64,000 bases of DNA. Origin: Luteolibacter arcticus (GTDB lineage: Bacteria; Verrucomicrobiota; Verrucomicrobiia; Verrucomicrobiales; Akkermansiaceae). Both the position numbers and the translations under genes were made by a program. Of this stretch, positions 18,144 through 26,173 are shown in pieces. Position 1 is the stretch's first letter; every line of letters begins with the position of its first letter. The notes below the pieces were generated by a model. It saw nothing but the letters and a program-made list of their open reading frames with translations. It did not search any database and was not told the DNA's origin. The stretch covers positions 930,001 through 994,000 of the forward strand of contig NZ_JAPDDT010000001.1 of NCBI RefSeq assembly GCF_025950235.1. The letters run 5' to 3'.

Positions 18144-18644
18144 ATGATCTCGATCCAGCGCATGTTCGGCAAAGAGGACCGCTTTTTCACCCTGCTCATT
18201 GCCAGTGCCGAGGAGGCCCGGCAAAGCATCGTCGGCCTCACCCACATTCTGCGGCACGAGAAGGCCCCCTCGCTCGACAGGTTCGCGGAAGTCCGGAAAA
18301 AGGACAAGGCCATCACCCAGGAAATCAGCGACCTGCTGGTGAAAAGCTTCGTCACCGCTCTGGAGCGGGAGGACATCGAGGCGCTCTCGACCGCCCTCTA
18401 CAAGATCCCGAAGACGGTCGAGAAATTCGTCGAGCGCTACCTGATCTCGCAGGACAAGGTGTCCATCACCGACTTCAACCGCCACGCCGTGATGCTCGAT
18501 GAAGCCACCGGACTGGTGGTCGAGATGATCCAAGCCCTGCGCAAGGGCATGGATATCGTAAAGATGAAGGAGCTCAACGACCGCATGCAAACCATCGAGG
18601 GCGACGCGGACAAGCTGATGCTCGATTGCTTGAAGGATCTCTAA
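18144..18644 (+). CDS. DUF47/PhoU-like Pit accessory protein, truncated by an in-frame TAA
   Basis: A helical PhoU-like protein of the DUF47 family, typically about 205-215 residues and encoded immediately before pit genes; it is thought to regulate Pit transport. It starts MISIQRMFGKEDRFF and reads well to CLKDL, where a TAA at 18642-18644 stops it at 166 residues. The same frame then continues for 41 codons with exactly the expected C-terminal sequence up to a normal stop at 18768-18770. The stop codon stands where the family has Tyr (L-Y-S-G-K-Y-D), so a TAC or TAT to TAA change, or a base-call error, would explain it. Confidence 0.85.
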   Translation: MISIQRMFGKEDRFFTLLIASAEEARQSIVGLTHILRHEKAPSLDRFAEVRKKDKAITQEISDLLVKSFVTALEREDIEALSTALYKIPKTVEKFVERYLISQDKVSITDFNRHAVMLDEATGLVVEMIQALRKGMDIVKMKELNDRMQTIEGDADKLMLDCLKDL

Positions 18645-18770
18645 AGCGGCAAATACGACACCTTGTTCGTCGTCATCGTCTCGAACCTCTACGATCTGTT
18701 GGAGAAGGTCTTCGACCGCTGCCGCGACGTCGGCAACGTGGCGAAACAGATCGCCTACAAGAACTCCTAA
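18642..18770 (+). other. C-terminal remainder of the DUF47 gene beyond the in-frame stop
   Basis: In-frame continuation reading SGKYDTLFVVIVSNLYDLLE and on to KQIAYKNS, then TAA. It is fully coding in character, with no further stops or frameshifts, so the interruption is recent or is an error. The pit start codon follows 9 bp later, as expected for the intact gene pair. Confidence 0.75.
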
Positions 18771-18779
18771 GCGCCCGAC

Positions 18780-20234
18780 ATGACGCTCATCCTTGTCGTC
18801 ATCCTCGTCGCGCTGGCCTTCGAGTTCATCAACGGCTTCCACGACACGGCGAACTCGATCGCCACGGTCGTCTCGACGAAAGTGCTCACCCCGCGGCAGG
18901 CGATCATGCTCGCCGCGATCACCAACCTCTTCGGCGCCTTGGTCGGCCATGCGGTGGCGAAGACGGTGTCGTCTGGACTGGTGGATTCCCAGTTCGTCAC
19001 CTCGCAGACCATCATTTGCGCGCTCTTCGGCGGCATCGTGTGGAACCTGCTCACCTGGTGGCTCGGCCTCCCCTCCTCCTCCACCCACGCCATGGTCGGC
19101 GGCCTGTGCGGCGCGACGCTGGCCAACGCGCAGAACAACTGGGAGGCCATCATTTGGTCCCAGGAAAAGATGAAGGACGGCAAGGTCGTGATGGAAGGCG
19201 TCCTTCACAAGGTGATCTGGCCGATGCTCGGTTCGCCAGTTATCGGCCTGGTCGGCGGCTTCCTGGTGATGACGCTGCTCTACGCCCTGCTCCGGAACGC
19301 CCGCCCGATGTGGGTGAACCGCTTCTTCGGCCGCGCGCAGATTTTCAGCGCCAGCTACATGGGCTTCGCCCACGGCCTCGCGGACGCGCAGAAGACCATG
19401 GGCATCATCACCCTCGCGCTGGTCACCGCGACCACCGCCGGTTCATTCCATGATCTCCCGAAGACGTTCCATTTCCTGAAGATGGAAAAGACGCCGGAAG
19501 CCGAGCAACTGCTGCTGACGGTGATCGACGGCAAGCACACCCTCGACACCGCCGCCCGGCTGGAAACGGAGGGCTTCAAGATGCGCTCCGGCGAGTTCCG
19601 CGAGGCCTTCCTTTCGCTCGCTGCCGAAGTCCACGATGACCTCGGCGACCCGGCAGGAGCCGCCCGCGCCCGCGCCGACGTGCAGAAGGATTACGAGGCC
19701 AGCCTGGCCCGCGAGAAAGCCCGCTTCCTGCCCAAGGTCCCGATTCTCGGCCCGATGGTCGCAGTCAAATACACCGAGTGGCCAAATGCCCTGGACGCCG
19801 AAGGCGCGAAGGCGGAGAAGGACGGCAAGCCGCCGCTCAAGGCCATGGCCAGCAAGGTCCGGGAACTCGCGTCCGACGTACCGGCCTGGATCAAGGTGGT
19901 CTGCGCCCTGGTCATGGCAGCCGGCACCTCCGCCGGCGGCTGGCGCATCATCAAGACCATGGGCCACAAGATGGTGAAGCTGCAGCCGGTCCACGGCTTC
20001 GCCGCCGAGACCACCGCCGCGACTCTGCTGGCGATCACCGGGAAATACGGCATGACGGTGTCCACCACCCACGCCATCACCACGGCCATCATGGGCGTCG
20101 GCGCGACCAAGCGCTTCAGCGCGATCGACATGAAGATCGTGAAAAAGATCCTCGGCGCCTGGGTGCTCACCCTTCCCGCATCCGCCGGCGTCGCCTACGT
20201 CAGCATGTGGCTCTGGCTGAAGATCGCCGGGTAA
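18780..20234 (+). CDS. pit: Low-affinity inorganic phosphate transporter, Pit/PHO4 family
   Basis: A 484-residue PHO4-family permease, which imports metal-phosphate complexes driven by the proton or sodium gradient. The duplicated family signatures are present: FINGFHDTANSIAT near the N-terminus and STTHAITTAIMGVGATKRF near the C-terminus, with PSSSTHAMVGGLCG between them. About ten membrane helices are split by a long soluble loop (roughly residues 230-370) rich in Ala, Lys and Glu, as in E. coli PitA. It lies 9 bp after the DUF47 frame and is certainly co-transcribed with it. Confidence 0.92.
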   Translation: MTLILVVILVALAFEFINGFHDTANSIATVVSTKVLTPRQAIMLAAITNLFGALVGHAVAKTVSSGLVDSQFVTSQTIICALFGGIVWNLLTWWLGLPSSSTHAMVGGLCGATLANAQNNWEAIIWSQEKMKDGKVVMEGVLHKVIWPMLGSPVIGLVGGFLVMTLLYALLRNARPMWVNRFFGRAQIFSASYMGFAHGLADAQKTMGIITLALVTATTAGSFHDLPKTFHFLKMEKTPEAEQLLLTVIDGKHTLDTAARLETEGFKMRSGEFREAFLSLAAEVHDDLGDPAGAARARADVQKDYEASLAREKARFLPKVPILGPMVAVKYTEWPNALDAEGAKAEKDGKPPLKAMASKVRELASDVPAWIKVVCALVMAAGTSAGGWRIIKTMGHKMVKLQPVHGFAAETTAATLLAITGKYGMTVSTTHAITTAIMGVGATKRFSAIDMKIVKKILGAWVLTLPASAGVAYVSMWLWLKIAG

Positions 20235-20294
20235 TTTCCCGGCGCAATTTCAGCCTTCGACTTTCCGGAAAGCCGCGGCTAAGAACCGCCGCCC

Positions 20295-21146
20295 ATGCCT
20301 CCGCAAGCCTCCGCCCGTTCGCCCTTTGCCGGCTGCCTGATCCTTATCCTGGCCTTGCTGATGCTGGTCTGCTTGATCGGTTTCACCGCGTGGATGCCCT
20401 TCCGCCAAGCGACCGAGATCGAGAAATTCACCAAAGCCGCCCCTACCCCGCTGGCCGTCGACCCCATCGAGGGCAACGAGACCAAGGTGAACGCCCTCGT
20501 CGAGCGACTGGAAATCTTCCGCACCGAGCTGAACGACGCCGCCAAGCCCGCCCGGATCGAGCTCACGGCCGATGACCTGAACCTCGCGATCGCTGCCTTC
20601 CCGCAGGTCGAACAGCTCCGCAAGAGCTTCCGCATCCGCGAAATCACTGCCGATGCGCTGGTGATCGACATCTGCTACCAGCTCAATGGCCGCCCCCGCC
20701 TCACCAAGGACGGGGAAGAGGGCTTCATGACCTCCGACCCGCGCTACCTGATCGGCACCATCAAGGGCCAGCCACACCTCGCCCGGCGCGAACTCGCCCT
20801 GAAGGTGAACGCGCTGGACGTCCCCGGCTCCGCCGTCCCGGACGGCTTCATGGAGCATTTTTCCACGCTGCGCCTGTTTGAGCGCTACGTGAAAGACCCC
20901 GTGCTCGGGCCCGCGATGGGTCAAATGACCCGCGCCGAGATCAAGGACGGCAAGATGGTCCTCGCCCGCGTTCCCGGCGAAAATCCGCCGGAAACCGTCA
21001 GCAATGCGACCTTCCAGCAAGGTAGCAATCGTTTCCTTACCGTGCTTGGCATCGTCGCCTGCATCTTCCTGGCCTTTGCTGCGACCATGGTGATCGTCGG
21101 GATTCGCCGCCAGAAGCGCCGGGAAAAAGAGGGCTTGGAGAATTGA
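20295..21146 (+). CDS. Hypothetical protein with two terminal membrane helices
   Basis: 283 residues with a hydrophobic helix near each end (CLILILALLMLVCLIGF, about 14-30, and FLTVLGIVACIFLAFAATMVIV, about 249-270). The 215-residue middle domain would lie outside the membrane. The C-terminus is strongly basic (RRQKRREKE), which fixes that end in the cytoplasm. No family is recognised. It lies 60 bp after pit on the same strand, but a shared function is not evident. Confidence 0.75.
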   Translation: MPPQASARSPFAGCLILILALLMLVCLIGFTAWMPFRQATEIEKFTKAAPTPLAVDPIEGNETKVNALVERLEIFRTELNDAAKPARIELTADDLNLAIAAFPQVEQLRKSFRIREITADALVIDICYQLNGRPRLTKDGEEGFMTSDPRYLIGTIKGQPHLARRELALKVNALDVPGSAVPDGFMEHFSTLRLFERYVKDPVLGPAMGQMTRAEIKDGKMVLARVPGENPPETVSNATFQQGSNRFLTVLGIVACIFLAFAATMVIVGIRRQKRREKEGLEN

Positions 21147-21261
21147 AGCGGGGCATTCTTCCTGCTTCACTTTCCCCTTAGACAAGCCCGCGGGTCCGCG
21201 GCGCTTGAAAGCCGTGCCTATGGGAACCCCGTAGCGCATTTCCGCATCCCACGCCCGTTTC

Positions 21262-22587
21262 ATGAGAACCACGACCCGTTCCGCCCTCGTCCTGCTTGGC
21301 TTGGCCACCGCCGCCATCGCCCAGGAGCCCGCCGCCAAGGCCACGGCCGCCACCGCGCCGATCGCCATCGCCGAAGTCCCGGCCGCCAAGCCGGAACTCC
21401 CGGTCGAAAAGCCTGCCGACAAGCCGGTTTCCGCCGAGAAGCCAGCCGAGGAAAAGAAGGCCGACCCGGTCAAGGAGGAGCAGGAGAAGCTCACCGCCGA
21501 GAACAACCTCGCCTCCGCCAAGCTCACCGCCGAGACCAACGCGATGCGCGCCGAGATCACCCGGCTCAAGATGGAGAAGGACCTCCTCGCCGAGCGCCTC
21601 AGCCTCGCCGCCATGAAGCGCCAAGTGGCCATGGAAGAATCAATGTCCAAGATCGAGGCTGAGAAGGCCCAGATCACCCGCGACAACGAACTCGCCAAGG
21701 CCAAGGCCGAGTACCTCACCAACGAGCTCAAGGCCGTCCAAAGCCAGTCCGGCATCGAGATCAGCAAGCTCCAGAACCAGATTGCCGGGATGGAGATGGA
21801 GACCAAGCGCAAGTCCTACGCGGACGCCAAGCCGGTCTACCTTGAGAATCCCCTCCGCGACGATGGCACGCTGGTCATTTCCGACCGCCGGATCGCCCTA
21901 AACGGCATGATCAGCATGGCCACTGCGGACCACATCACCGACCGCATCGACTTCTTCAACAACGCCGACAAGAAGCTGCCGATCTTCATCGTCATCGACC
22001 AGTCGCCCGGCGGTTCGGTCATGGCCGGCTACCGCATCCTCAAGGCGATGGAGTCGAGCGACGCCCCGGTCCACGTGGTCGTGAAGTCCTTCGCCGCCTC
22101 GATGGCCGCCGGCATCACCACCCTGGCCAAGGAAAGCTACGCTTACCCGAATGCCATCATCCTGCACCACCAGATCAGCTCCACCCTCTTCGGCCAGCTC
22201 AACCTGACCGAGCAGGCGGAAGTCGTGAAGGAAAGCCAGCGCTGGTGGACCCGCCTCGCCTCCCCCGTCGCCGCCAAGATGGGCGTCAGCACGGATGAAT
22301 TCATCAAGCAGATGTATGCCCACTCCAGCGCCGGCGATTGGAGCGAATTCGGCGAAGACGCGCAAAAGCTGAAGTGGGTGAACCACATCGTCAGCGGCAT
22401 CGAGGAAAGCTCCTTCACCAAGAGCCCGGACCTCAAGTCCGCCATGCCTCCGTCGCCCGCCCAGCCTGCCGCCGAGATGAAGGAAGAGATCGACCCCAAC
22501 GGCAAGCCCTTCTCCTATCTCCCGCGCCTGACTCCCAAGGACGTCTACTTCCTCTACAATCCGGACAACTACTACCGGATGCGCTGA
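21262..22587 (+). CDS. Secreted coiled-coil protein with ClpP/crotonase-fold serine protease domain
   Basis: 441 residues. A signal peptide (MRTTTRSALVLLGLATAAIAQ) is followed by an Ala/Pro/Lys-rich linker and a long coiled coil (about residues 68-190). A ClpP-like domain follows from about residue 205. It contains IFIVIDQSPGGSVMAGYRIL (the oxyanion-loop PGG), the catalytic Ser in SFAASMAAG (about 278), the His in IILHHQIS (about 301) and a candidate Asp in AGDWSEFGEDA (about 358). Unlike cytosolic ClpP it is exported and brings its own coiled coil, so it probably works in the periplasm, perhaps like SppA or NfeD-type proteases. The ATG with the signal peptide is the only sensible start. Confidence 0.82.
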   Translation: MRTTTRSALVLLGLATAAIAQEPAAKATAATAPIAIAEVPAAKPELPVEKPADKPVSAEKPAEEKKADPVKEEQEKLTAENNLASAKLTAETNAMRAEITRLKMEKDLLAERLSLAAMKRQVAMEESMSKIEAEKAQITRDNELAKAKAEYLTNELKAVQSQSGIEISKLQNQIAGMEMETKRKSYADAKPVYLENPLRDDGTLVISDRRIALNGMISMATADHITDRIDFFNNADKKLPIFIVIDQSPGGSVMAGYRILKAMESSDAPVHVVVKSFAASMAAGITTLAKESYAYPNAIILHHQISSTLFGQLNLTEQAEVVKESQRWWTRLASPVAAKMGVSTDEFIKQMYAHSSAGDWSEFGEDAQKLKWVNHIVSGIEESSFTKSPDLKSAMPPSPAQPAAEMKEEIDPNGKPFSYLPRLTPKDVYFLYNPDNYYRMR

Positions 22588-22610
22588 GGCCACGCCTTTC
22601 TCAGCGTAGG

Positions 22611-22628
22611 CGCGGTGGTAACACCGCG
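22611..22628. repeat. Hairpin just after the ClpP-like gene
   Basis: CGCGGTG - GTAA - CACCGCG is a perfect 7-bp stem with a 4-nt loop, 23 bp past the stop codon. No T-run follows, so it may stabilise the mRNA 3' end rather than terminate. Confidence 0.45.
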
Positions 22629-22714
22629 GAAGCCACGGGAAAAGCGATCGTCATAGAAACGCTCACCACCCTTGCTCCTCGCGTTCTAACAAACGCGCCT
22701 ACATTCCAAATCAC

Positions 22715-22745
22715 GAAGGGAGACCACACGGTCTCCCTTCCTTGT
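22715..22745 (+). terminator. Probable terminator hairpin
   Basis: GAAGGGAGACC - ACAC - GGTCTCCCTTC is a perfect 11-bp stem with a 4-nt loop followed by CTTGTGT. It is the strongest hairpin downstream of the ClpP-like gene. The poor T-run lowers confidence that it is a classical intrinsic terminator. Confidence 0.6.
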
Positions 22746-22769
22746 GTACACAGGGAGCGCAAACGATTC

Positions 22770-23060
22770 CCTTTTCCTCAGCCCCAAAGGGGCGCGATCT
22801 TTCAGCCCCGCCCAACGGGCGGGGTCCCTGCAGGCAGAGCATTGCGGCCTGTAGGGCCGCGAGACGTGGGAGGCTCCCATCACACCATCGCGGAGGGTCA
22901 CTGAGGCGAGCCCGTGCCACGGAATGAGATCAGCATGCTTCGATCCTCTCACAATCTAACAGGCTTTCAGCCCTCCGGATTCCTTCGCAACACCAGTCCC
23001 CGGGCGATGCCTGGGGCTTAGGAATCACGCCCCGGCGGGGCGAAAGACTCCCGATACCGT
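22770..23060. repeat. Cluster of short palindromic repeats (dispersed intergenic type)
   Basis: The 485-bp gap between the convergent ClpP-like and GH18 genes holds no gene but several short GC-rich palindromes: GCCCCAAAGGGGC, CCCGCCCAACGGGCGGG, GCCTGTAGGGC, CCGGGCGATGCCTGG and GCCCCGGCGGGGC. They resemble degraded dispersed repeats common between genes in Verrucomicrobia and Planctomycetes. Open frames across this stretch are products of the repeats, not genes. Confidence 0.5.
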
Positions 23061-23073
23061 CTCGCAGCTTCCT

Positions 23074-24033
23074 TCACTTCCCCTTCACCAACTCCCCGTG
23101 AAGCGCCTCTAACAACGACTTCTCTCCCTTCACGTCGTTGTTGAGCGACCAGATCATCACGCCGCCGAGGCCTTCATCGACCACGTGCTTCGCCTTCGCC
23201 CGGATTGTCGGCTGGCCATTGTGCCAGATCGTTTCGCCCACCTGATCCTGCTGATCCGCCTCTGGATGCCTCGCCAGAATGTCCGCATACCCGAAACCGC
23301 CGTTGCGGAAATCCTTCCCGAAGCCGTAGCCGTAGAAGGGCACGCCAAGGATCGCCTTCTCCTTCGGCAAACCACGAGCGAGCCAGTAATTTGCCGCTCC
23401 CTTGGCAAACTCCAGCGACGAATGCTGCCCCGGCGCTTCCGGGTTCCATGACCCCTTAGCGTCGTAGGCCATAATGTTGAGGAAATCAAAGTGGCCCAAC
23501 GCCGCGTCCGGCACTCGGTCACCGCCATAGCCCTTCGACAGCGCGGCAGTGAGCAGCTTGCCCTTGGGCTTCAGCACGGCGGCGAGATCCGCGATGAAGT
23601 CGCCATAGTCCTCGTTGATCGAGGGGCCTTCGATATCTACGTCCAGCCCGTCGAAACCGTGCTTCTCCACATACGCCGCCAGCTTGGTGACGAAGCCGGC
23701 CCGCTGGTCATCGGCCAGAAGCTTGAAGTAGCGGGCCTTCAGCACCTCGTCGCCCGATGCCGAGCCGCCGCCGATCGACACCAGCACCTTGACCTTCGCC
23801 GCCTTGGCCTTTTCTAACAGCGCCCGGTTGCGCCGGTTGAAGGAAAGCTCGCCACTGTCGTCGGTCGGATTCTCGAAGGCGATGTTGAGATGGGTGACCT
23901 TCGTGTAGTCGATGGTCTTGGAAAACTCCTCCAGATTGATCCAGTTCGGCACGTAGGCCACGACCTTGGGACGGGCGTGGGCGGAGCCGATGGAAAATGC
24001 GAGCAGCGCGGCGAGGAGGGTTTTCATGGCCAT
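23074..24033 (-). CDS. Secreted glycoside hydrolase family 18 (chitinase-like)
   Basis: A 319-residue GH18 protein with a signal peptide (MKTLLAALLAFSIGSAHA). The family signature D-x-x-D-x-D-x-E is intact in DGLDVDIEGP, with the catalytic Glu near residue 136, preceded by VLVSIGGG. NIMAYDAKG supplies the substrate-assisting Tyr/Asp pair, and GGVMIWSLNND is the final barrel strand. This is the short single-domain type, which may act on chitin or on bacterial or eukaryotic N-acetylglucosamine polymers; no chitin-binding module is present. Two ATGs (24033 and 24027) are possible starts and differ by two residues. Confidence 0.88.
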   Translation of the reverse strand: MAMKTLLAALLAFSIGSAHARPKVVAYVPNWINLEEFSKTIDYTKVTHLNIAFENPTDDSGELSFNRRNRALLEKAKAAKVKVLVSIGGGSASGDEVLKARYFKLLADDQRAGFVTKLAAYVEKHGFDGLDVDIEGPSINEDYGDFIADLAAVLKPKGKLLTAALSKGYGGDRVPDAALGHFDFLNIMAYDAKGSWNPEAPGQHSSLEFAKGAANYWLARGLPKEKAILGVPFYGYGFGKDFRNGGFGYADILARHPEADQQDQVGETIWHNGQPTIRAKAKHVVDEGLGGVMIWSLNNDVKGEKSLLEALHGELVKGK

Positions 24034-24110
24034 GCGGGAACGCCGCAGTCCGGAGCAATGTTTCACGCCGGGCTCTGGACGGCAGCCGTTTCAGCCTCTT
24101 TAGTCATGTC

Positions 24111-25391
24111 ATGTCCGAGATGGTCGCCGCCGCCCCTTCCCCGCTCGACCTCGCCGGTATGGTCGGGCAGCTTCACCGGCTGCTCAATGAGCGCCCCGAT
24201 TGTCCGTCGCCCGATGAAATCCGCCGGGCCTGCGACATCCTGTTTTCCTCAAGCCTGCTGAAGGAAGAAGGCCGGCCGGTGCGCGCCCGCGTCATCATCG
24301 CCCCGCCGGATGCCTTTCCCCTGTCGGACGGGCCTCCCGACGGCGTCCACGCGATCCGCTTCACCACGCCCCATGCGTTCTCGCCGAATGAGATCAAGCG
24401 CCTCAGCCCGGCGGCCAGCTTCTTCCACTCCGCCGTGGCGGTATGGCCGGACCGCGACCGCGGCCTTTGCATCTGGGGCATCCTCAATACGGGGCCGCGC
24501 TGGATGAACCTCGTCGCCGGTGGCCGCAAGCCGGCCGGTCACTCCATCCTGCATCCGATCATCCATGTCCGTGACCCCGGCTGGCTGCTGTTTTACCACG
24601 ACTACCAGCTCATCGGCGAATGGCGCGGCCGCGAATTCCACGGGCCGCGGCTCGATGTCTTCCAATCCCGCCTGCTCAGCGAACGCTTTGCCGACCTCCG
24701 GCTCCACCTCGTCCAGGAACTCGGCGACCGCTGTCTGCCGCCGACCTTGAAGGAGGCCGACTACGCCGAGCTCTGCCACCTCGTCTCGCTGCAGTTCGTC
24801 AAGCGCGTGATCAACCTCGTCCGCACCAGCGGCCACGGCGGCACCGTCGTCTTCCTCCCCACCACCGGCGTGGATGGCGATCCCTTCCGCTGGATCGACT
24901 GCAAGTACACCTCCGAATCGGACGAAGCCGGACGCCGCTTCCCGCACCTCATGAAGAAGATCATCCGCCGCGTCGGCCAGCTCTGCCCCGAAGGCTCGAC
25001 GATCGATGATGCCTGGCAAGTCTTCCGAACCAGTAAGGATGCCGAACTCGACCGGCTGGAGGAGGCCTTCTTCGAGCTCGCCCGCTTCTTCTCCGACCTC
25101 ATGCTGGTGGACGGGGCCATGGTGCTGGACCAAGGCGTCCGAGTCCTCGGCTTCGGCGGCGAAATCCAAGTCCCGCACAATGTCTTCCGCGTCTTCCAAG
25201 CCCACGACCTCGATGGCTCCGCGCTTGGCGACTGGAATGTCCAGTCAGACGGAACCCGCCACCGCGCAGTCTATCGACTCTGCTCCGTGGAACCCGGCGT
25301 CATCGGCTTCGTCATCTCCCAGGACAGCCAGGTGCGAATGATCGCGAACGTGGAAGACTCGGTGATGTTCTGGATGCACTCGATGGTGTGA
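24111..25391 (+). CDS. Diadenylate-cyclase-like protein with N-terminal sensor domain (DACNV/DisA_N type)
   Basis: 426 residues, no signal peptide. The C-terminal third looks like a DisA_N (DAC) domain: LVDGAMVLDQGVRVLGFGGEI (about 330-352) holds the DGA motif and GTRHRAVYRL (about 379-388) the RHR motif, the two ATP-binding signatures of c-di-AMP synthases. A strand reading GVIGFVISQDSQVRMI follows, as in DAC proteins. The first 300 residues form a different domain, resembling the probable sensor region found with DAC in some environmental bacteria. It may therefore make c-di-AMP in response to an unknown signal. The ATG at 24111 (MSEMVAAAP) is chosen over an upstream in-frame ATG that overlaps the divergent GH18 gene. 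Confidence 0.7.
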   Translation: MSEMVAAAPSPLDLAGMVGQLHRLLNERPDCPSPDEIRRACDILFSSSLLKEEGRPVRARVIIAPPDAFPLSDGPPDGVHAIRFTTPHAFSPNEIKRLSPAASFFHSAVAVWPDRDRGLCIWGILNTGPRWMNLVAGGRKPAGHSILHPIIHVRDPGWLLFYHDYQLIGEWRGREFHGPRLDVFQSRLLSERFADLRLHLVQELGDRCLPPTLKEADYAELCHLVSLQFVKRVINLVRTSGHGGTVVFLPTTGVDGDPFRWIDCKYTSESDEAGRRFPHLMKKIIRRVGQLCPEGSTIDDAWQVFRTSKDAELDRLEEAFFELARFFSDLMLVDGAMVLDQGVRVLGFGGEIQVPHNVFRVFQAHDLDGSALGDWNVQSDGTRHRAVYRLCSVEPGVIGFVISQDSQVRMIANVEDSVMFWMHSMV

Positions 25392-25420
25392 GGCGGCGTG
25401 AAAAGCCTCGCCACTTGGCG

Positions 25421-26143
25421 TCAGTATCGGTCGTCCGGTTCCGGAAGAATGCCCCCGATCTCCAGCAGCTTCTCGCCGGTCTTCTTGTAAATCAGGAAGT
25501 CCCTCATCGTGACGGGTTCTTTTCCCAAGTCCCCTGACACTCGATCTACGACGTCTTTATCCATACCCACCAAGGCCTCCGGAGTCCACACATCGATCAT
25601 TCGATAGCCATCCTTGTCGTGAACTTCAAAGACCCACTTCGATCCATCCAGTCCACTGGAAGCAATCGCTTCCTCGACTAGATTAAGTGGCGTCCAGAAG
25701 CCCTTCTGCTCCGGAAGTGCCTTCACTGCCTTTCGACCCTCTCCGTCGAGCTTCCATGTCCTGTCGCTTACAATCTTCACCGGCTGGTATTGCTGATCCA
25801 TTTCCAACCTAACCGCACGCGCCGTGACCGTGTCTCCCGTTTCGGTGATCCGGACCACCAACGGATCATGGAAACTGCGAAGGTAGGTGAACCGAAATAC
25901 CCTCTCCACCCCCTTCTCCTGCGGGGATAGAACGGAAGGCTCCTTCATCGCCGACAAATACTTGGTGTAGTACGACGCCCGTCCTTCGGGGAAATAGGCC
26001 TTGCCGGCTGGATCGGCGATCACCTTGAAGGCATCGTCCTCCTGAACGACAACCTTGTCAGATCCGTCGGCAACAAAAGGATCGTCCTCACCAAGAGCGC
26101 CACAGGCGAACATCGAGAACAAGATCAAGGCTGCACGTTTCAT
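25421..26143 (-). CDS. Secreted hypothetical protein
   Basis: 240 residues beginning with a signal peptide (MKRAALILFSMFACGALGED). The mature part is rich in charged residues and predicted strands, with no membrane segment and no recognised motif. It is convergent with the DAC-like gene (30-bp gap) and lies 30 bp after the YdeI-like gene, with which it may be co-transcribed. The function is unknown. Confidence 0.65.
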   Translation of the reverse strand: MKRAALILFSMFACGALGEDDPFVADGSDKVVVQEDDAFKVIADPAGKAYFPEGRASYYTKYLSAMKEPSVLSPQEKGVERVFRFTYLRSFHDPLVVRITETGDTVTARAVRLEMDQQYQPVKIVSDRTWKLDGEGRKAVKALPEQKGFWTPLNLVEEAIASSGLDGSKWVFEVHDKDGYRMIDVWTPEALVGMDKDVVDRVSGDLGKEPVTMRDFLIYKKTGEKLLEIGGILPEPDDRY

Positions 26144-26173
26144 GATAGGAAGATTACACTATGCATTGAATGC

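Noticed and set aside
22686-22952. 88-codon minus-strand frame in the palindrome cluster
   Set aside because: Its sequence is a translation of the GC palindromes themselves.
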